Source: Notamacropus eugenii
Lineage: Eukaryota; Chordata; Mammalia; Diprotodontia; Macropodidae
Direction of reading: 5' to 3'
Length of the DNA stretch: 64,000 bases
NCBI RefSeq assembly: GCF_028372415.1
Contig: NC_092878.1
Location: 28,378,903-28,442,902, forward strand
Position numbers and translations under genes: made by a program. Shown piece after piece: positions 21,865 to 32,400 of this stretch (its first letter is position 1; each line of letters opens with the position of its first letter). The notes beneath the pieces were generated by a model that saw nothing but the letters and a program-made list of their open reading frames with translations, did no database searches and was not told the DNA's origin.

Positions 21865-22350
21865 GATCATAGAGCACTGGATCTGGAGTTAGGAAGACCT
21901 GAGTTCAAATCCAACATTAGATACTTATTACCTGTATGACCCCAAGTGAGTCACTTAACTGCTGTTGGCCTCAGTTTCCTCAATTGTAATCCCAGGGTTG
22001 TTGTGAAGATGAGATGAGATAACATTTGTAAAGTGAATAAACCAATGCCTGGTACATTTGTTGTTATTTAGTCATTTCGTTTTTGTCCAATTCTTCATGA
22101 CCCTATTTAAGGTTTTCTTGGCAGAGATACTGAGTAGTTTGCCATTTCCTGCTCCTGCTCATTTTACAGATGAGGAACCAAGGCAAACAGTTAAGTGACT
22201 TGCCCAAGATCACACAGTTAATAAGTGTCTTAAGCCAAGCTTGAACTCATGAAGATGAGTCTTGCTGAAGCCAGGCTGGGCATCCTATCAGCCACTCAGC
22301 TGCTTGTCTGGCACATAGTAGGTGCTTAATAAATTCTTTTTTCCTTCCTT
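21865..22350 (+). mobile_element. SINE split by another SINE
   Basis: The plus-strand copy runs from GAGCACTGGATCTGGAGTTA to AATGCCTGGTACAT (22057) and resumes at 22306 with GTCTGGCACATAGTAGGTGC. Confidence 0.75.
22058..22305 (-). mobile_element. marsupial SINE inserted in a SINE
   Basis: Inverted tail (TTTTGTCCAATTCTTCATGA, TTGCCATTTCCTGCTCCTGC) to inverted head (CCACTCAGCTGC). It is flanked by GCCTGGTACAT (22047-22057) and GTCTGGCACAT (22306-22316), an 11-bp TSD with two transitions. Confidence 0.8.
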
Positions 22351-22529
22351 CAAAGTAAATACTAAGAAATTCCAGGGGAAGGGGGGGCAGGGTATACCCT
22401 AACAACTGAAAGGTCAGGAAAAATTTCAAGTAGGTAAGAGGTAGCATTTGAACTGAATTTTGAAAGATAGTGAAAGATTTCAAGAGGTAAATGAGAAGAA
22501 GAAGTAAGGTCCCTGCCCTCCCTATTTAC

Positions 22530-22770
22530 AATAATGGTAATATCTTATATTCATCAAGGGACCAACCCTGCTTTCACACACATTATCTCACACAATCTTT
22601 GTAACAGCCCTGAGAGATAGGTACAGGAAGTATAATTATCTCCATTTTTGACAGATAAGGAAACTGAGGCTCCAGAAGTTATTTGATTTTGCCTGTGGTC
22701 CCTCTAGCAAGTGGTAGATATAGATGCAAGTTTTCTGGTTTGAAGTCCATTCCTTATAGCCACAGCCATC
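22530..22770 (-). mobile_element. THER/MIR-like SINE
   Basis: Antisense CACATTATCTCACACAATCT, AACAGCCCTGAGAGATAGG and GATAAGGAAACTGAGGCTCC. Confidence 0.75.
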
Positions 22771-23140
22771 CTAGGCTAGAATCACTTGAGATGCTTCTGT
22801 AGGAGACAGGCACCATGAAAAGATGTAGGAAATTCTCAAAGCTACGCTTCAAACCATTTGAAATATCAGTGCTGTTCAAGTTCAATTTGAGGAAGATGTG
22901 GTGCGCTAGTTTTGCTCTAGTTCAAAGATTTTAATGTGTCAGTTTTGGTTTAACCTTTTTTTATTATTTTTTTTAACCTTCTTTTGGGTTTGGGGCATCC
23001 TAGACTATGGAAACTGATGACTTGCTTTATCTTTCACCCTTAATTTCTGCTTTGGAGAAGTTTGAGAGTTCATGGAAATGAGAGAAAATGTCCAGTCTGC
23101 CATCTTGTAGCTCACATAACCTGGAAGCTAGTACTATGCT
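22770..23140. other. no gene recognised
   Basis: Unassigned sequence without coding or repeat signature. Confidence 0.3.
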
Positions 23141-23163
23141 TTAAGAGGCAACATGGTATAATA

Positions 23164-23503
23164 CAGAGGGGTCAAACTCAACAGATCTCTACATAAGGAA
23201 CCCTGCTGACTGCATATTGACTTAGTTTTAAAATTTATGTTTTATTTTGGGAAATATTTTCCAATTATATTTCAATCCACTTAGGAGTATTGCCAAAAAC
23301 ATGTAGACCAATGGTGGGGAACCTGTGGCCTTAAGGCCACATATGACCCTCTCAGACTTCAAGTGAGGCCCTTTTACTGAATCCAAATTTCCCAGAACTG
23401 TTTGGATTCAGTCAAAGGCCATACCTGAGGACCTAGAGGCCCACATGTGGCCTTGAGGATGGAGATTCCCCATCCCTAGTGTAGATGGTGTGTTTGATTC
23501 CTG
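23164..23503. mobile_element. hAT MITE, outer element
   Basis: Left end CAGAGGGGTCAAACTCAA, right end GTGTGTTTGATTCCTG: inverted termini of the CAGGGGTGTCAAACTC type. The body is AT-rich (CATATTGACTTAG, TTTCCAATTATATTTCAATC). Flanks GTATAATA (23156-23163) and TTATAGTG (23504-23511) fit a decayed 8-bp hAT TSD. It is split by the inner MITE. Confidence 0.65.
23309..23478. mobile_element. hAT MITE, inner palindromic element
   Basis: The element is 170 bp and nearly palindromic. CAATGGTGGGGAACCTGTGG at the left pairs with the GATTCCCCATCCCTA end at the right, and GGCCACATATG pairs with CCACATGTGGCC. The centre has ACTGAATCCAAA and TTTGGATTCAGT as perfect 12-bp arms. Flanks ATGTAGAC (23301-23308) and GTGTAGAT (23479-23486) are an 8-bp TSD with two transitions, the length expected for hAT. 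No transposase is encoded, so it depended on one elsewhere. Confidence 0.75.
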
Positions 23504-23559
23504 TTATAGTGGATGGAGTGCAAGGCTTGGAGTGAAGAAGACCTGAGAAAAAAGCAGAG

Positions 23560-23880
23560 AAGGAAAGACTGAATTAGACAGGGAGAAGGGATGATTATTA
23601 CTGAACGAGATGGGAAGTAATGGTATTAAAACTACAACAAGGATTAGAAAAGAACCATTTCATGGTCAATGGAGTGAAGAAGGAAGGGCTGGGAGGAAGT
23701 TGTCAAGGAGTTTTGAAATGTAAAGAGGAGAAGGAGGAGTTCACAGTGGAAGGACCTATTTTCTCAGTAAAATATGAGATTAGTTCTTCCACGGAGAGGT
23801 TGGAGGAAGGGTGGAATGGGAGATTTGAGGAGGAAAAAGAAGATTTGGAACAGCTGAAGAATAAGAACAGGAAGTGGTAG
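23560..23880. repeat. purine-rich stretch, possibly type A
   Basis: Plus-strand purine-rich sequence with an 86-codon open frame of low complexity (many E, K, G). This bias and the lack of splice or family signals make it noncoding. Confidence 0.4.
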
Positions 23881-23887
23881 TGGGAAT

Positions 23888-24593
23888 TGAGAAAAAAAGA
23901 GTGATTCCATCTTGTGACACAATTCTGGAACTAGCTCAGTTTCCTTTCTATTCAATCATGAGTCTAGTCCAATTCTAACTTGTAAGAAGATTTTATTTAA
24001 TTGTGGGAATTGAGAGAAAACTTGATTGCTTGGTTTAAATCTAGCCCTATGTGGGTAGGAAGCTGAATCACCTCTACATATTGCCTAGAGACCCTTAACT
24101 AACTGACCAAAAACCCAGTCAGATCCAGATATTGAGGCAAGAAGATTTCTCATGATTAACCATCTCAAGAAACCCATATATCTTATCTGAAAACAGGCTC
24201 CATACCAGTTGATCAATTATTGCTTCTATTGATTGAATGCAGACAGCTGAGGGGAATGGAGCGCCTCTTTTTCTGATTTCAGGGAATTGCATCTGTTCAT
24301 TCTTCCCCCTTACAACTTGGAAAGTCCCTAATCTTTCCTCCAACTGGAAATCAGATTACTTAAGTTTGTTACCCTTATCAATTATTTTCTTTTAATTAAT
24401 TGTTCTTATTTAATTGATCATCTTTAATGCATAAAAATCTGTCTCTCCCTGTATTCGGGGTCATGTGCCAAAGTTGAAGAAGGCCGTTTGTCCCAATCTG
24501 TTATGCAATTGGCATGTATTGCTTAAGAAATCGATATGCTTAGAAGCTCAAATCCTTATTTTCTCAATCATTTCATATTTCACCCACCACACA
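23888..24593 (+). mobile_element. probable solo LTR of an old endogenous retrovirus
   Basis: About 0.7 kb bounded by TG at the left and CA at the right, with an LTR-like 3' part (CTGTCTCTCCCTGTATTCGG). No internal retroviral region adjoins it. It is broken and old, the family is not assigned, and no clear TSD is seen, so the ends are tentative. Confidence 0.4.
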
Positions 24594-24599
24594 GTCAAC

Positions 24600-26290
24600 G
24601 GGAGGTATGGTATAGAGAACCATTTATAGATAACGGAAAGGATTGCTTCGCTTCCGTGAAGGCTTAGTTGAGATTAAACATGGCTCTAATCATCATCATT
24701 CCATGTCTTCCTCTAGTTCTACTGAGTAGCTCGTAAGCAGTAGCAGAAGAGGCAGAAGATGGGAGCTATCCAGGGCAGAGTTATTGCAAAGCATGAGTGA
24801 GGATAGGAGAAAGAAGGAAGGATTCAAGTGTAGAGGACAAAGAAATATTGAACTGCTTAGAACCAATAGGGTAAAGATTGGGAAGGAAGGAAAATGAAGT
24901 TGGAGTAGGTGACGATGGTTGAGGAGAATTGTGAGGGATAGAAGTCATGGCGAGGATGGAGAGCAGGCATAGAAGAGAAGTAAGGTCTAGAGAAAGGTGA
25001 ATGATGGGAGGTTATCATCAGATAAAAGCAATTCCAGAGTTCTTGATGATTCAGATAGAATACTTGTGGGTGATGGTTATGTCAAAGGTGTGAATGTTTT
25101 ATGTGTGCCCAAGATAAAGTGGAAGAATAGGTCATAGCAGCTGGCCAGCCAAATTTCTCTTAAAGGGGACATCAGCACATGTGTTGGAATTCCTTAGTAT
25201 ATTACTATGAACTCAATACTGACCTCCTTGGGAAAGAGTGGAGGAAAGAAACCATACCAGGTACAGGGAGCAGCTTGTGCCAAGCATGAAGTTGGAAGAT
25301 AAAATTTTCTCAAGACTGTTTGGTATGAGGCACTGAGAAAATCATTCAAAAATCATAATGAATGCATAATCTCTCCAAACCTCAAGAGAGTTCCTTGGGA
25401 TTTGGGACTTAGCTGACCATACTTCAGTAGATTAGCTAAAGGTAACATATTAAACTGAAGGCTTGACATGTGGATAGTTGATCAAATCAACTGGTTAATC
25501 CCTCTACTTAAAATAAATAATAAGATGTTCTAGCCCTGACACCTCTATCAGGTCAGAACACCTGAATCAACCAATCAAAGGCATTAAACTAGGCATAAAG
25601 ATCGTGAATGTGGGAGGAACAAGTCATTGAACAAAGCAAAATGAAGCTACACAGGAAGTATATTGAGGTTGGCTGAAGAGATTTCATCACATTTTGTAGC
25701 TCTTAAGTAAAATGGCAAGCCAGTTTGGACCCAGAATTCCAGTGCTTGGCCAGAATAGAGGAGAGAAAAGCTTCAGCCAAGCCCCTGAAAGGAATCACTT
25801 GGGGAGGGGAAGAGAGAACATATTTCCTCATCTTAAGTAGATTGCCAATTCTGAAAAGATTGGAAGATTTTTGACTTCCCATGGATGGCCTAGAATTATC
25901 CTCAGAATAGCAGTGACTGATAGCAATGTCTGCATCCAGAACCAAGGACAAAATAGACACACTGATGAAAGAATTCTACAAGGGCCCCAGCAGAAAGTGA
26001 TACCACACCTAAGAAGAACTTCCTGAATACCCCACAAAAGAGAGAAAAGGACTTCCAGTAGCCAGGAGATCTGAATTTACCCCTCTGCCATATGAACGCT
26101 CTAAGCTTGATTCCACTTTCCCCTGAACTCAGAATATACTTGTGGAAGAATGTGCCCCCAGTTTTATGATTTTCATTGAAAATCAATGAAAAACACACCA
26201 GTGGAGACTCGAAACCTATAGTACTAGAACTCTTCTCCCTAAAACTATGTAGGGTTACCTCTAGAACTCTAAAGGGATAAGTAGCTAGCC
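24600..26290. other. no gene recognised; purine-rich then unique-looking
   Basis: 24600-25140 is purine-rich and may belong to type A. 25140-26290 shows no family I can name. A minus-strand open frame of 180 codons (25902-26444) has no recognisable domain and overlaps type A sequence at its start, so it is not called. Confidence 0.3.
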
Positions 26291-26680
26291 ACGCTTGGGG
26301 ATTTGACCTGCTAGTCTGTGTGTCAATTAAGAGAGTGAGCACAGAATTCACTTCTGCTACATGTAGAAGATGGGAGGTGGGAGTAGGGGAAGAGATAATG
26401 AGTTCTATTTTAGACATATCAAATTTTATATGTATATGGGACATCCAGGTATAGATTCCAGCCTGGAGTCAGAGATGTGAGACTAAAACTCAGGAGGGAG
26501 AGGAAGCCTAGATATGTAGGAGAGGTAATCACTGGGAGCTGATAAGATCTCCCAGAGAGAGTGAGCTCAGGGGTGGTAAACCCGGGGTACTCCTGAACAT
26601 AGTGAATGGGATATGGATGGTGATCTGGTAAAGGAGACTGAGAAGAACTGGTCAGATAGTTAAGAGAAGTGGGAGAGAAC
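26290..26680. repeat. type A repeat, distal part
   Basis: GATAATGAGTTCTATTTTAG, GGGACATCCAGGTATAGATT and GGAGACTGAGAAGAACTGGTC are blocks of the distal region of the long repeat. Confidence 0.45.
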
Positions 26681-26719
26681 AGGCTTCTGGGTTTTCAAAC
26701 CAGGGAGAATTAAATATAA

Positions 26720-26940
26720 TAGAAATAATGGTAGATGTGGAGTAAGGAAGAGCTCTGGGTTCAAATCCCCTCTATGACTCTTATTAGTTGTATGACCATA
26801 GACAAGTTATCCCATTTCTCTGAAACTAATTTTGCTTATCTATAAAATGGGGATACTTGTACTACCGACTCCTACTAGGTTGCCACAAGGTCAATTAGAT
26901 GATGTGTGTAAAGTATTGTGCAAATGTCTATAATTTATTC
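26720..26940 (+). mobile_element. MIR/THER-like SINE
   Basis: TGTATGACCATAGACAAGTT, AAAATGGGGATACTTGTACT and a GTGTGTAAAGTATTGTGCAAA 3' module. Confidence 0.7.
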
Positions 26941-26954
26941 CTTTTGTATCTTCA

Positions 26955-27775
26955 CTATGATCTCCATGGATGCTGTGAATAAGTTCACTTACCTTGGCAG
27001 TATTCTTTCCAAGGACGTTACACATAGAGGATAGGGTTGAAACACACATTGCCTGAGCTAGTTCAGTGTTTGGGAGGCTCCAGAAAGTGTGGAAGAGAAG
27101 GGGTATTAAACTACCTACCAAATTGAAGCTACAGAGCCATGGTGCTGACCTCATTGTCGTATGCCTGTGAAACCTGGGTAGTCTTCCATCACCATGGCAG
27201 GAAACAGAATTGCTTCTATTTGCATTGTCTTAGAAAAATTCTGAAGATCACCTTGCAAGATAACGTACCAGACACCGAGGTCCTTTCTCAAGCTGAACTG
27301 CCAAGCATTCCAAGTCTGCTGCAGAGAGTACAACTCGGATGGATGGCCATGCTGTTCAAATGCTATACGTTTGCCTAAAGAACTGTTTTACAGAAAACTC
27401 ACACAAGGCAGGAGTTCACATGGAGGCCAGAAGAAGCAATGTAAGGACACTCTCAAGGTCTCTCTGAAGACCTTTGGAATCAATTGTGAGACATGGGAGA
27501 CATTGGCATGGGACCATCCAGCATGGCATGCCTGTATCAAAGAAGGCACTGTGCTCTATGAGCAAAGTAGAGTTATAGTAGCTCAAAAGAAACACGAAAT
27601 ACACAAATTTAGAGCAATCTACACCCTAATGATCATATGGACTATTTGTGCCTAACCTGTGGTAGAGCATTCTGAGCCCATTGGTCTAATAAATCACAGT
27701 CGGACACACGGTACCTTCACTCCAACATAGTAATGTCATTTTGGTCCTTTTTGAGAATGAAGAGCAACAGCCAAC
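26955..27775 (+). mobile_element. second 3' fragment of the zinc-finger LINE
   Basis: Same region as 17608-18445. It begins GCTGTGAATAAGTTCACTTA (AVNKFTYLGSIL) and continues through SYACETWVVFHHHGRK, HCLRKILKIT and VPDTEVLSQAELPSI. It ends with a finger remnant (CLTCGRAF, then TGA) and the GTCATTTTGGTCCTTTTTG terminus. Several frame changes interrupt it, including one near 27000-27060 and one near 27365. It starts within about 20 bp of the other copy's start. Confidence 0.8.
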
Positions 27776-27779
27776 CAAC

Positions 27780-28145
27780 CATCCCCATGTAGCTTCACCC
27801 ACATCAATCTGTTTATGGAGGGTTGGGGGAGCATATGATCTGGAAAGACTTTTCATGCCAAGGAACAAGCCCCAGGTTTGGTGAGGAACAGCCTCTGGAC
27901 CCTGGTGACAAAAACAAGTGTCACTGCCATCGGGAAGCAGTTTCGGGGAGGTATTGTAGTTGCTTCGTGGAGGACATCTAATTTGAGAATGAGGAGATGT
28001 GAGCTCTAATCCCAGCTTGGCTACCAATGGTGTGCCTCAATTTCTTTATCTTTAAAATAAGGCTGTTAGAGTTCTATGCTGCCCTTCACCCCTAGCCTAG
28101 TCTATGCCTGCACACTACCTGGTCAACAGTAAAGTCGCCTTTGGG
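27780..28145. other. no gene recognised
   Basis: Unassigned; 27985-28060 is MIR-like in part. Confidence 0.3.
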
Positions 28146-28149
28146 GAGA

Positions 28150-28380
28150 GAAGGAATAAACACTGGTCTAGGAGCCAGAAAGTTCAAATTCTGGCTCCTC
28201 CACTTGTTGGTTGTGTGGCTTGGGAAAGGCATTTCCATTTCTCTGTGCCTCAGTCTTCCCAGCAATAAAAAGGGGAATAATTTTGCTTATACAACCTACC
28301 TCATGGGACTGCTAGATTGAAAGTGATTCGTATGAATGTGGAATAATGCACATAGTCTCAGTCAGATATAGTTGATGTGC
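28150..28380 (+). mobile_element. MIR/THER-like SINE
   Basis: CACTGGTCTAGGAGCCAGAA, TTCTCTGTGCCTCAGTCTTC and a GGGAATAATTTTGCTTATAC 3' part. Confidence 0.7.
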
Positions 28381-28534
28381 TGGTTTTGATTAACTTATTT
28401 TTTTCTTTTTTAATATTTCTTACAAGAAAGGGCTCTCAGGGTGAGGGGAGGCAGCAGAAGAAATATATCCAGAAATGAATATGTTGTCAAAACAAAAGAT
28501 AGTGAGATATTTTTGGAGAGCGGATGGGAGGCAA

Positions 28535-28660
28535 TTGGAGCCAAGTAACTTGTCCAAGGTCACACAACTAGTAAGCGTCAAGTATTTGAGGCTGGATGTG
28601 AACTCAGGTCCTCCTGACTCCAGGGCTAGTGTTTGATTCCCTGAGCCACCTAGCCATCCC
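28535..28660 (-). mobile_element. marsupial SINE, antisense fragment
   Basis: AAGGTCACACAACTAGTAAG, GAACTCAGGTCCTCCTGACT and GAGCCACCTAGCCATCC, the inverted core and head. Confidence 0.8.
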
Positions 28661-28749
28661 TAAGACATTGATTTTTGAAAGAAAGCTTTGTAAACTATAA
28701 AGGTCTAGATACATAGACAAATGGGAGCTCTGGCTATTCTGAGATCCTT

Positions 28750-28990
28750 AAGAGTATGACACCTCTGTTCATCTAGCTGCCTAACTTATTTTCTTAAAAC
28801 AAATGGGTGACCATGTCACTCACCTGCTCAGTAAACTCCCTGGACTCTCTATTACCTCTATAATAAACATAAGCTCTTTTTGGCATGTAAAGCCTTTTAC
28901 AACCTGGCCCCAGCCTACCTTTCCGGTCTTATTACGTATTACTTCCTTTCATTTACGGTGCAGTCCATCCACACAGTCCTTTTCGAAGAT
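28750..28990 (+). mobile_element. L2 fragment
   Basis: GACCATGTCACTCACCTGCT, AAACTCCCTGGACTCTCTAT and CCTTTTACAACCTGGCCCCA match the L2 region upstream of its 3' end. Confidence 0.75.
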
Positions 28991-28993
28991 GTT

Positions 28994-29246
28994 TAGTCTT
29001 TTAAGTCACATCTGACTCTCTATGACCCGATCTGGGGTTTTCTTGGCAAAGATATGGGAACGGTTTGCCATTTCCTTACCCAGCTGATTTTACAGATGAG
29101 GAAACCGAGGCAAACAGGCTTAAGGAACTTCTCCAGGGTCACACAGCTAATAAATGTCCGAGGCCAGACAGGAAGTCAGGAAGATGAATGTGAATGTTCC
29201 TGACTCCAGGGCCAGCACAATCTCTACTGCCCCACCTAGCTACCCA
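28994..29246 (-). mobile_element. marsupial SINE, near full length
   Basis: From inverted tail (GTCACATCTGACTCTCTATG) to inverted head (CTGCCCCACCTAGCTACCC), including TTACAGATGAGGAAACCGAG. Confidence 0.9.
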
Positions 29247-29300
29247 TATATATACGTATGTATGTATGTATATATATGTATATATATACGTATATATGTA
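29247..29300. repeat. (TATG/TATA)n tract
   Basis: TATACGTATGTATGTATGTA followed by TA-rich units. Confidence 0.9.
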
Positions 29301-29307
29301 GCTGTTC

Positions 29308-29800
29308 GTTTTTCCTTCATTTTCTGAGAACTAACGACATCCCAGGTGATGTCTTAACTTGCACGTCAATTGCAGGTAAGTGAGGCAGAAATACATAAAG
29401 ACATCAGTTTCCAGTCATCGAATTCCAGGGGCCAGATCAAACCCAAGAAGATGGATGATGGCCTGATATTCAGTGGATGACCTTGGAGTTTTCAACGTGT
29501 GACCAAGCTCTAAGCGTTCCCTGGCGTCTGCTTCTCCCGTCTTCATGACAAATTGATCTCACCTGTTCATTCCACCGGGGAAGTCTTCACATGCTTGGAG
29601 TAGACATCCCCCTGACCCATCGGTTACCCTCAACCTGATTTAGCCCATCTGCTGAGGTGGTTTACAGGGGGTGTGGCCCCTGGGCATGTTACAGTTTCTT
29701 GGAGCCACACAGGTAAGAGTTGAGTACCAGGTGTACACTAAGTGAGGATAAGCAGCCCTGAAAAGGGTTTGGCAAGCCTTCTTGAACACCCATACACCCC
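29308..29800 (-). mobile_element. family B repeat, copy 2
   Basis: Homologous to 12190-12740 through TAAGTGAGGCAGAAATACA, TTGGAGTAGACATCCCCCT and CTTGGAGCCACACAGGTAAG. The U2 pseudogene begins directly at its right end. Confidence 0.55.
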
Positions 29801-29805
29801 ACACA

Positions 29806-29884
29806 CCCTTCTTGGTCTTTTGGCTAAGATCAAATATCGTATCTATTCTTCTTGGTTTAACATGAAACATCCTCTATCTGACAT
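29806..29884 (+). pseudogene. RNU2 pseudogene: truncated U2 snRNA pseudogene
   Basis: The first 75-80 nt of U2 snRNA are recognisable. CTTTTGGCTAAGATCAAATA matches the U2 5' stem and the CTTTTGGCTAAGATCAAGTG start. TATCTATTCTTCTTGGTTTA corresponds to the branch-site recognition region (GTAGTA is changed here to CGTAT). CCTCTATCTGA corresponds to CCTCTATCCGAG. The Sm site and the 3' stem-loops are missing and no snRNA promoter is seen, so this is a dead 3'-truncated retro-derived copy. Confidence 0.85.
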
Positions 29885-29904
29885 ACCTGTCTGTATATGT
29901 AGAT

Positions 29905-30035
29905 CTTGTCTCCCCTGGCTAGATTGTAAGGTCTTTGAGGGCTGGGGCTATTTCCCTTTTTTCTTTGTATTGGCAATGTCTAGTACAGTGCCAGGGAATA
30001 GGCACCTAATAAATTTCTATTGGTTGACTAACTGA
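29905..30035 (+). mobile_element. L2 3' end
   Basis: GTAAGGTCTTTGAGGGCTGG, TCTAGTACAGTGCCAGGGAA and CACCTAATAAATTTCTATTG. Confidence 0.85.
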
Positions 30036-30234
30036 TCGATAGTTCCATATTGCTAGCTAGCTTCCTTGGGCCTGCACTCTCTCACCCAATCACTCTAAAT
30101 AGTTTGGATACAATTCTAAGGCATGGACCAAGACAAAAATAATAGCTCCCATTTATAAGTATCTCATCAGATCCTCAGGACTTTGCGAGTTTCACCCCCA
30201 CAATTTACAGCTGAGAGGTGCATATTATTAAAAG

Positions 30235-31500
30235 AGGGAGCTAGATTTAGAGTCAGAAGATGTCGGATCATGGTGGTTAATATTTAAAATATTAATTTTT
30301 ACTAATATATCTTCCTAATGTGTCTGATCATAGATCTATCAGATATTACACTTCCCCCTTTTCTTCTCATAGCTTTCACTGAATTCATCTTCTTCTTTGG
30401 GCACCAATTTAACCACATTGAATTTATTTCATTAATTTAGACTACTTCCAGATGGGGTTCAGATCTTGGTTAAAATCAATTAATTCAATAAAAAACATAG
30501 ACAAACCAGTCTATTGAGGGAGAAATAAGTATTTGTTAAGCACCTACTCTGTGCCAACCACTAGACTAAGTATTTTGCAAATATCATCTCCTTTGATCCT
30601 CATGAGAACCCTGGGAGTTATTATTGCCATTTTACAGTAGAGCAAACTGAGGTAGAAGAGATTAAGTGACTTGCTCAGAGTCATACAGCTAGTAAGTGTA
30701 TGGCTAGATTTAAGCTTGGGTCTTCCTGATTCTAGGTCAAGCACTCTATCCGCTGTGCCACCTAGCTATGCATGCAATGAACATTAGTCATTGGGTCAGA
30801 CAACCTGGGTTGGAACTTAGCTGTAACACTCCCTATTTGTGACCCAGGAAAACCACTTAAATCCTCTAAGCCTCATTTTCCTCATTGTCAAAATGAGGGC
30901 GATAATAGTAATTGGACCAAATGCCTCCGTTGTGGAGAAAGTACTTGGTAAACCTTAAACACGATAGTAATGTTAACTATTACCATTAGAAGTTATTATC
31001 AAGTAAAACAATTGACAGAATGATGTTTGTTTCCCTTTTTCAGTCTCTTAAGTCCTTCTCTACTGTCAAGGCCATCTCCCCACTCACAATAAAAGTGAAC
31101 TCCTTATCTTTCTATACCTCTGAATGCTTTTCCTAAACCTCTCCCTTTTACTTATCACACTCTCCATGTATCCACATTTTTTTGTGTCTACAGCTTTCCC
31201 CCGTCCTCATTAGATTATGACAGACTTTTTTTAAAAAAGGTCTATGTTGCACCTAGTTTTGTATGCTCAGTATCTTGTATATAATGGGCCACTGATAATC
31301 ATTTGAAATAAAATTTGATTTGACTTTAATGCAACCAAAAAAAAAAAAAAAGATGTGGGATCAGAACTTAGTTTTGCCTTCTGCCCTTGTGACCAGGGTC
31401 AAATTCCTTACGCTTTTCTGAGTTTTAGTTTCCTCCTACTTAGAATGAGAAATCTGGACAAGATGACCTTTAAGGTTCCTTTCCCTTGTAAATCTATGAA
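30235..31500 (+). mobile_element. MIR-like SINE split by a retrocopy
   Basis: AGCTAGATTTAGAGTCAGAA and AAGATGTCGGATCA (to 30270) resume at 31350 as AAGATGTGGGATCAGAACTT and run on through AGTTTTAGTTTCCTCCTACT and AAGATGACCTTTAAGGTTCC. Confidence 0.75.
30271..31349 (+). pseudogene. poly(A)-tailed retrocopy of an unknown transcript
   Basis: The 1.08-kb insert has the marks of L1-mediated retroposition. A 14-bp TSD (AAGATGTCGGATCA at 30257-30270, AAGATGTGGGATCA at 31350-31363) flanks it, with one mismatch. It ends in an A run (from 31337), and AATAAA lies at 31307-31312, 25 bp before that run. The insert is not L1 sequence. It contains a type A piece and an antisense SINE (about 30500-30770), a MIR (about 30780-30990) and an L2 (about 31045-31290). 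A mosaic of old repeats ending at a polyadenylation site is what a reverse-transcribed long noncoding RNA or 3'UTR would look like. No protein is encoded and the source gene is unknown. Confidence 0.6.
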
Positions 31501-32400
31501 TCTAGGCCTTGTCCAAGATTGCTAATAAGGCAGGAATCAAACCCAGGCCTTCCCGTCTTTCTTCCCCAGAACTCTGTGCCTTATGCAACAATGACTCTCT
31601 AAGGTGAGGATCATATTTTAAGACTCTGAAACTCTGAATGATTCATGGGTGGGGTTAAGATGTGTAATAATCAGATGTAATAAAGATAACAGAAACTAAA
31701 AAGAATTTCTGATGTCCCAAATTCATTGCTACATAACTAGAGAAGAGAGGAGCTATTCTGGCAAAGATTAACAATTAAGGACAGATTATTTTCAGAGGGG
31801 AAGGCAATGAGGTGTGTGTGACATGAGAGGGAAACAGATGTCTGTATGAAAAATGAGCTCAGGAACCACAAGAGATTCCTTTTGTCCTTTAAAGCAGAAG
31901 GACCATTCACTAACAGTCCCAAATCCTCCTACTTTGTGGAAGATTAAGGGCAGGGATGCTTATATTCTTTTTCTCCTTGGAGTTCAAGAACTTGGATAAA
32001 TAGTCCTTCTGTCAGAATCCAGGGAACAAACTCCTACCTTACCTAGACTGAACTAATGTCTGTCACAGCTTTGAATTTTTCCTGGGATATAAGGGTTACA
32101 ATCTCACCCTCCTTTTCTCTTCTTCTCTACTCCAGATCACCACAGGTGCCATTAAGGTTTCTTGAGCACCCCAGGCAGAACTGACTCCAAGCCTGACCAT
32201 GCTCTCTGACTTTTCTCCCCTTCTTTATCCCAAAGTTCACTCCCAACCTCCTTCCTACCAACATCCCCTACCCCTTTTCTCTTCCTAGTAGGATCTCTAT
32301 CCACTGCCATTCTTGTTGGAGGAAATCTCCTCTCCACTCTGACCCTTAGACCCCTCTAACCTGCTTACTAGTGGGATGTTCCTTTGAGGCAAACACTCTC
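31500..32400. other. no gene recognised
   Basis: No family recognised and no coding signal. 32100-32340 is pyrimidine-rich on the plus strand. Confidence 0.3.

Larger units (their letters stand above)
23145..23560 (+). mobile_element. SINE head split by a hAT MITE
   Basis: GAGGCAACATGGTATAATA (to 23163) and TTATAGTGGATGGAGTGCAA (from 23504) are two parts of one SINE head, continuing TTGGAGTGAAGAAGACCTGAG. Confidence 0.65.

Noticed and set aside
25902-26444. Minus-strand open frame of 180 codons
   Set aside because: No recognised domain, no splice or promoter context, and it overlaps a type A repeat at its start. Length alone is not evidence in this AT-rich DNA.
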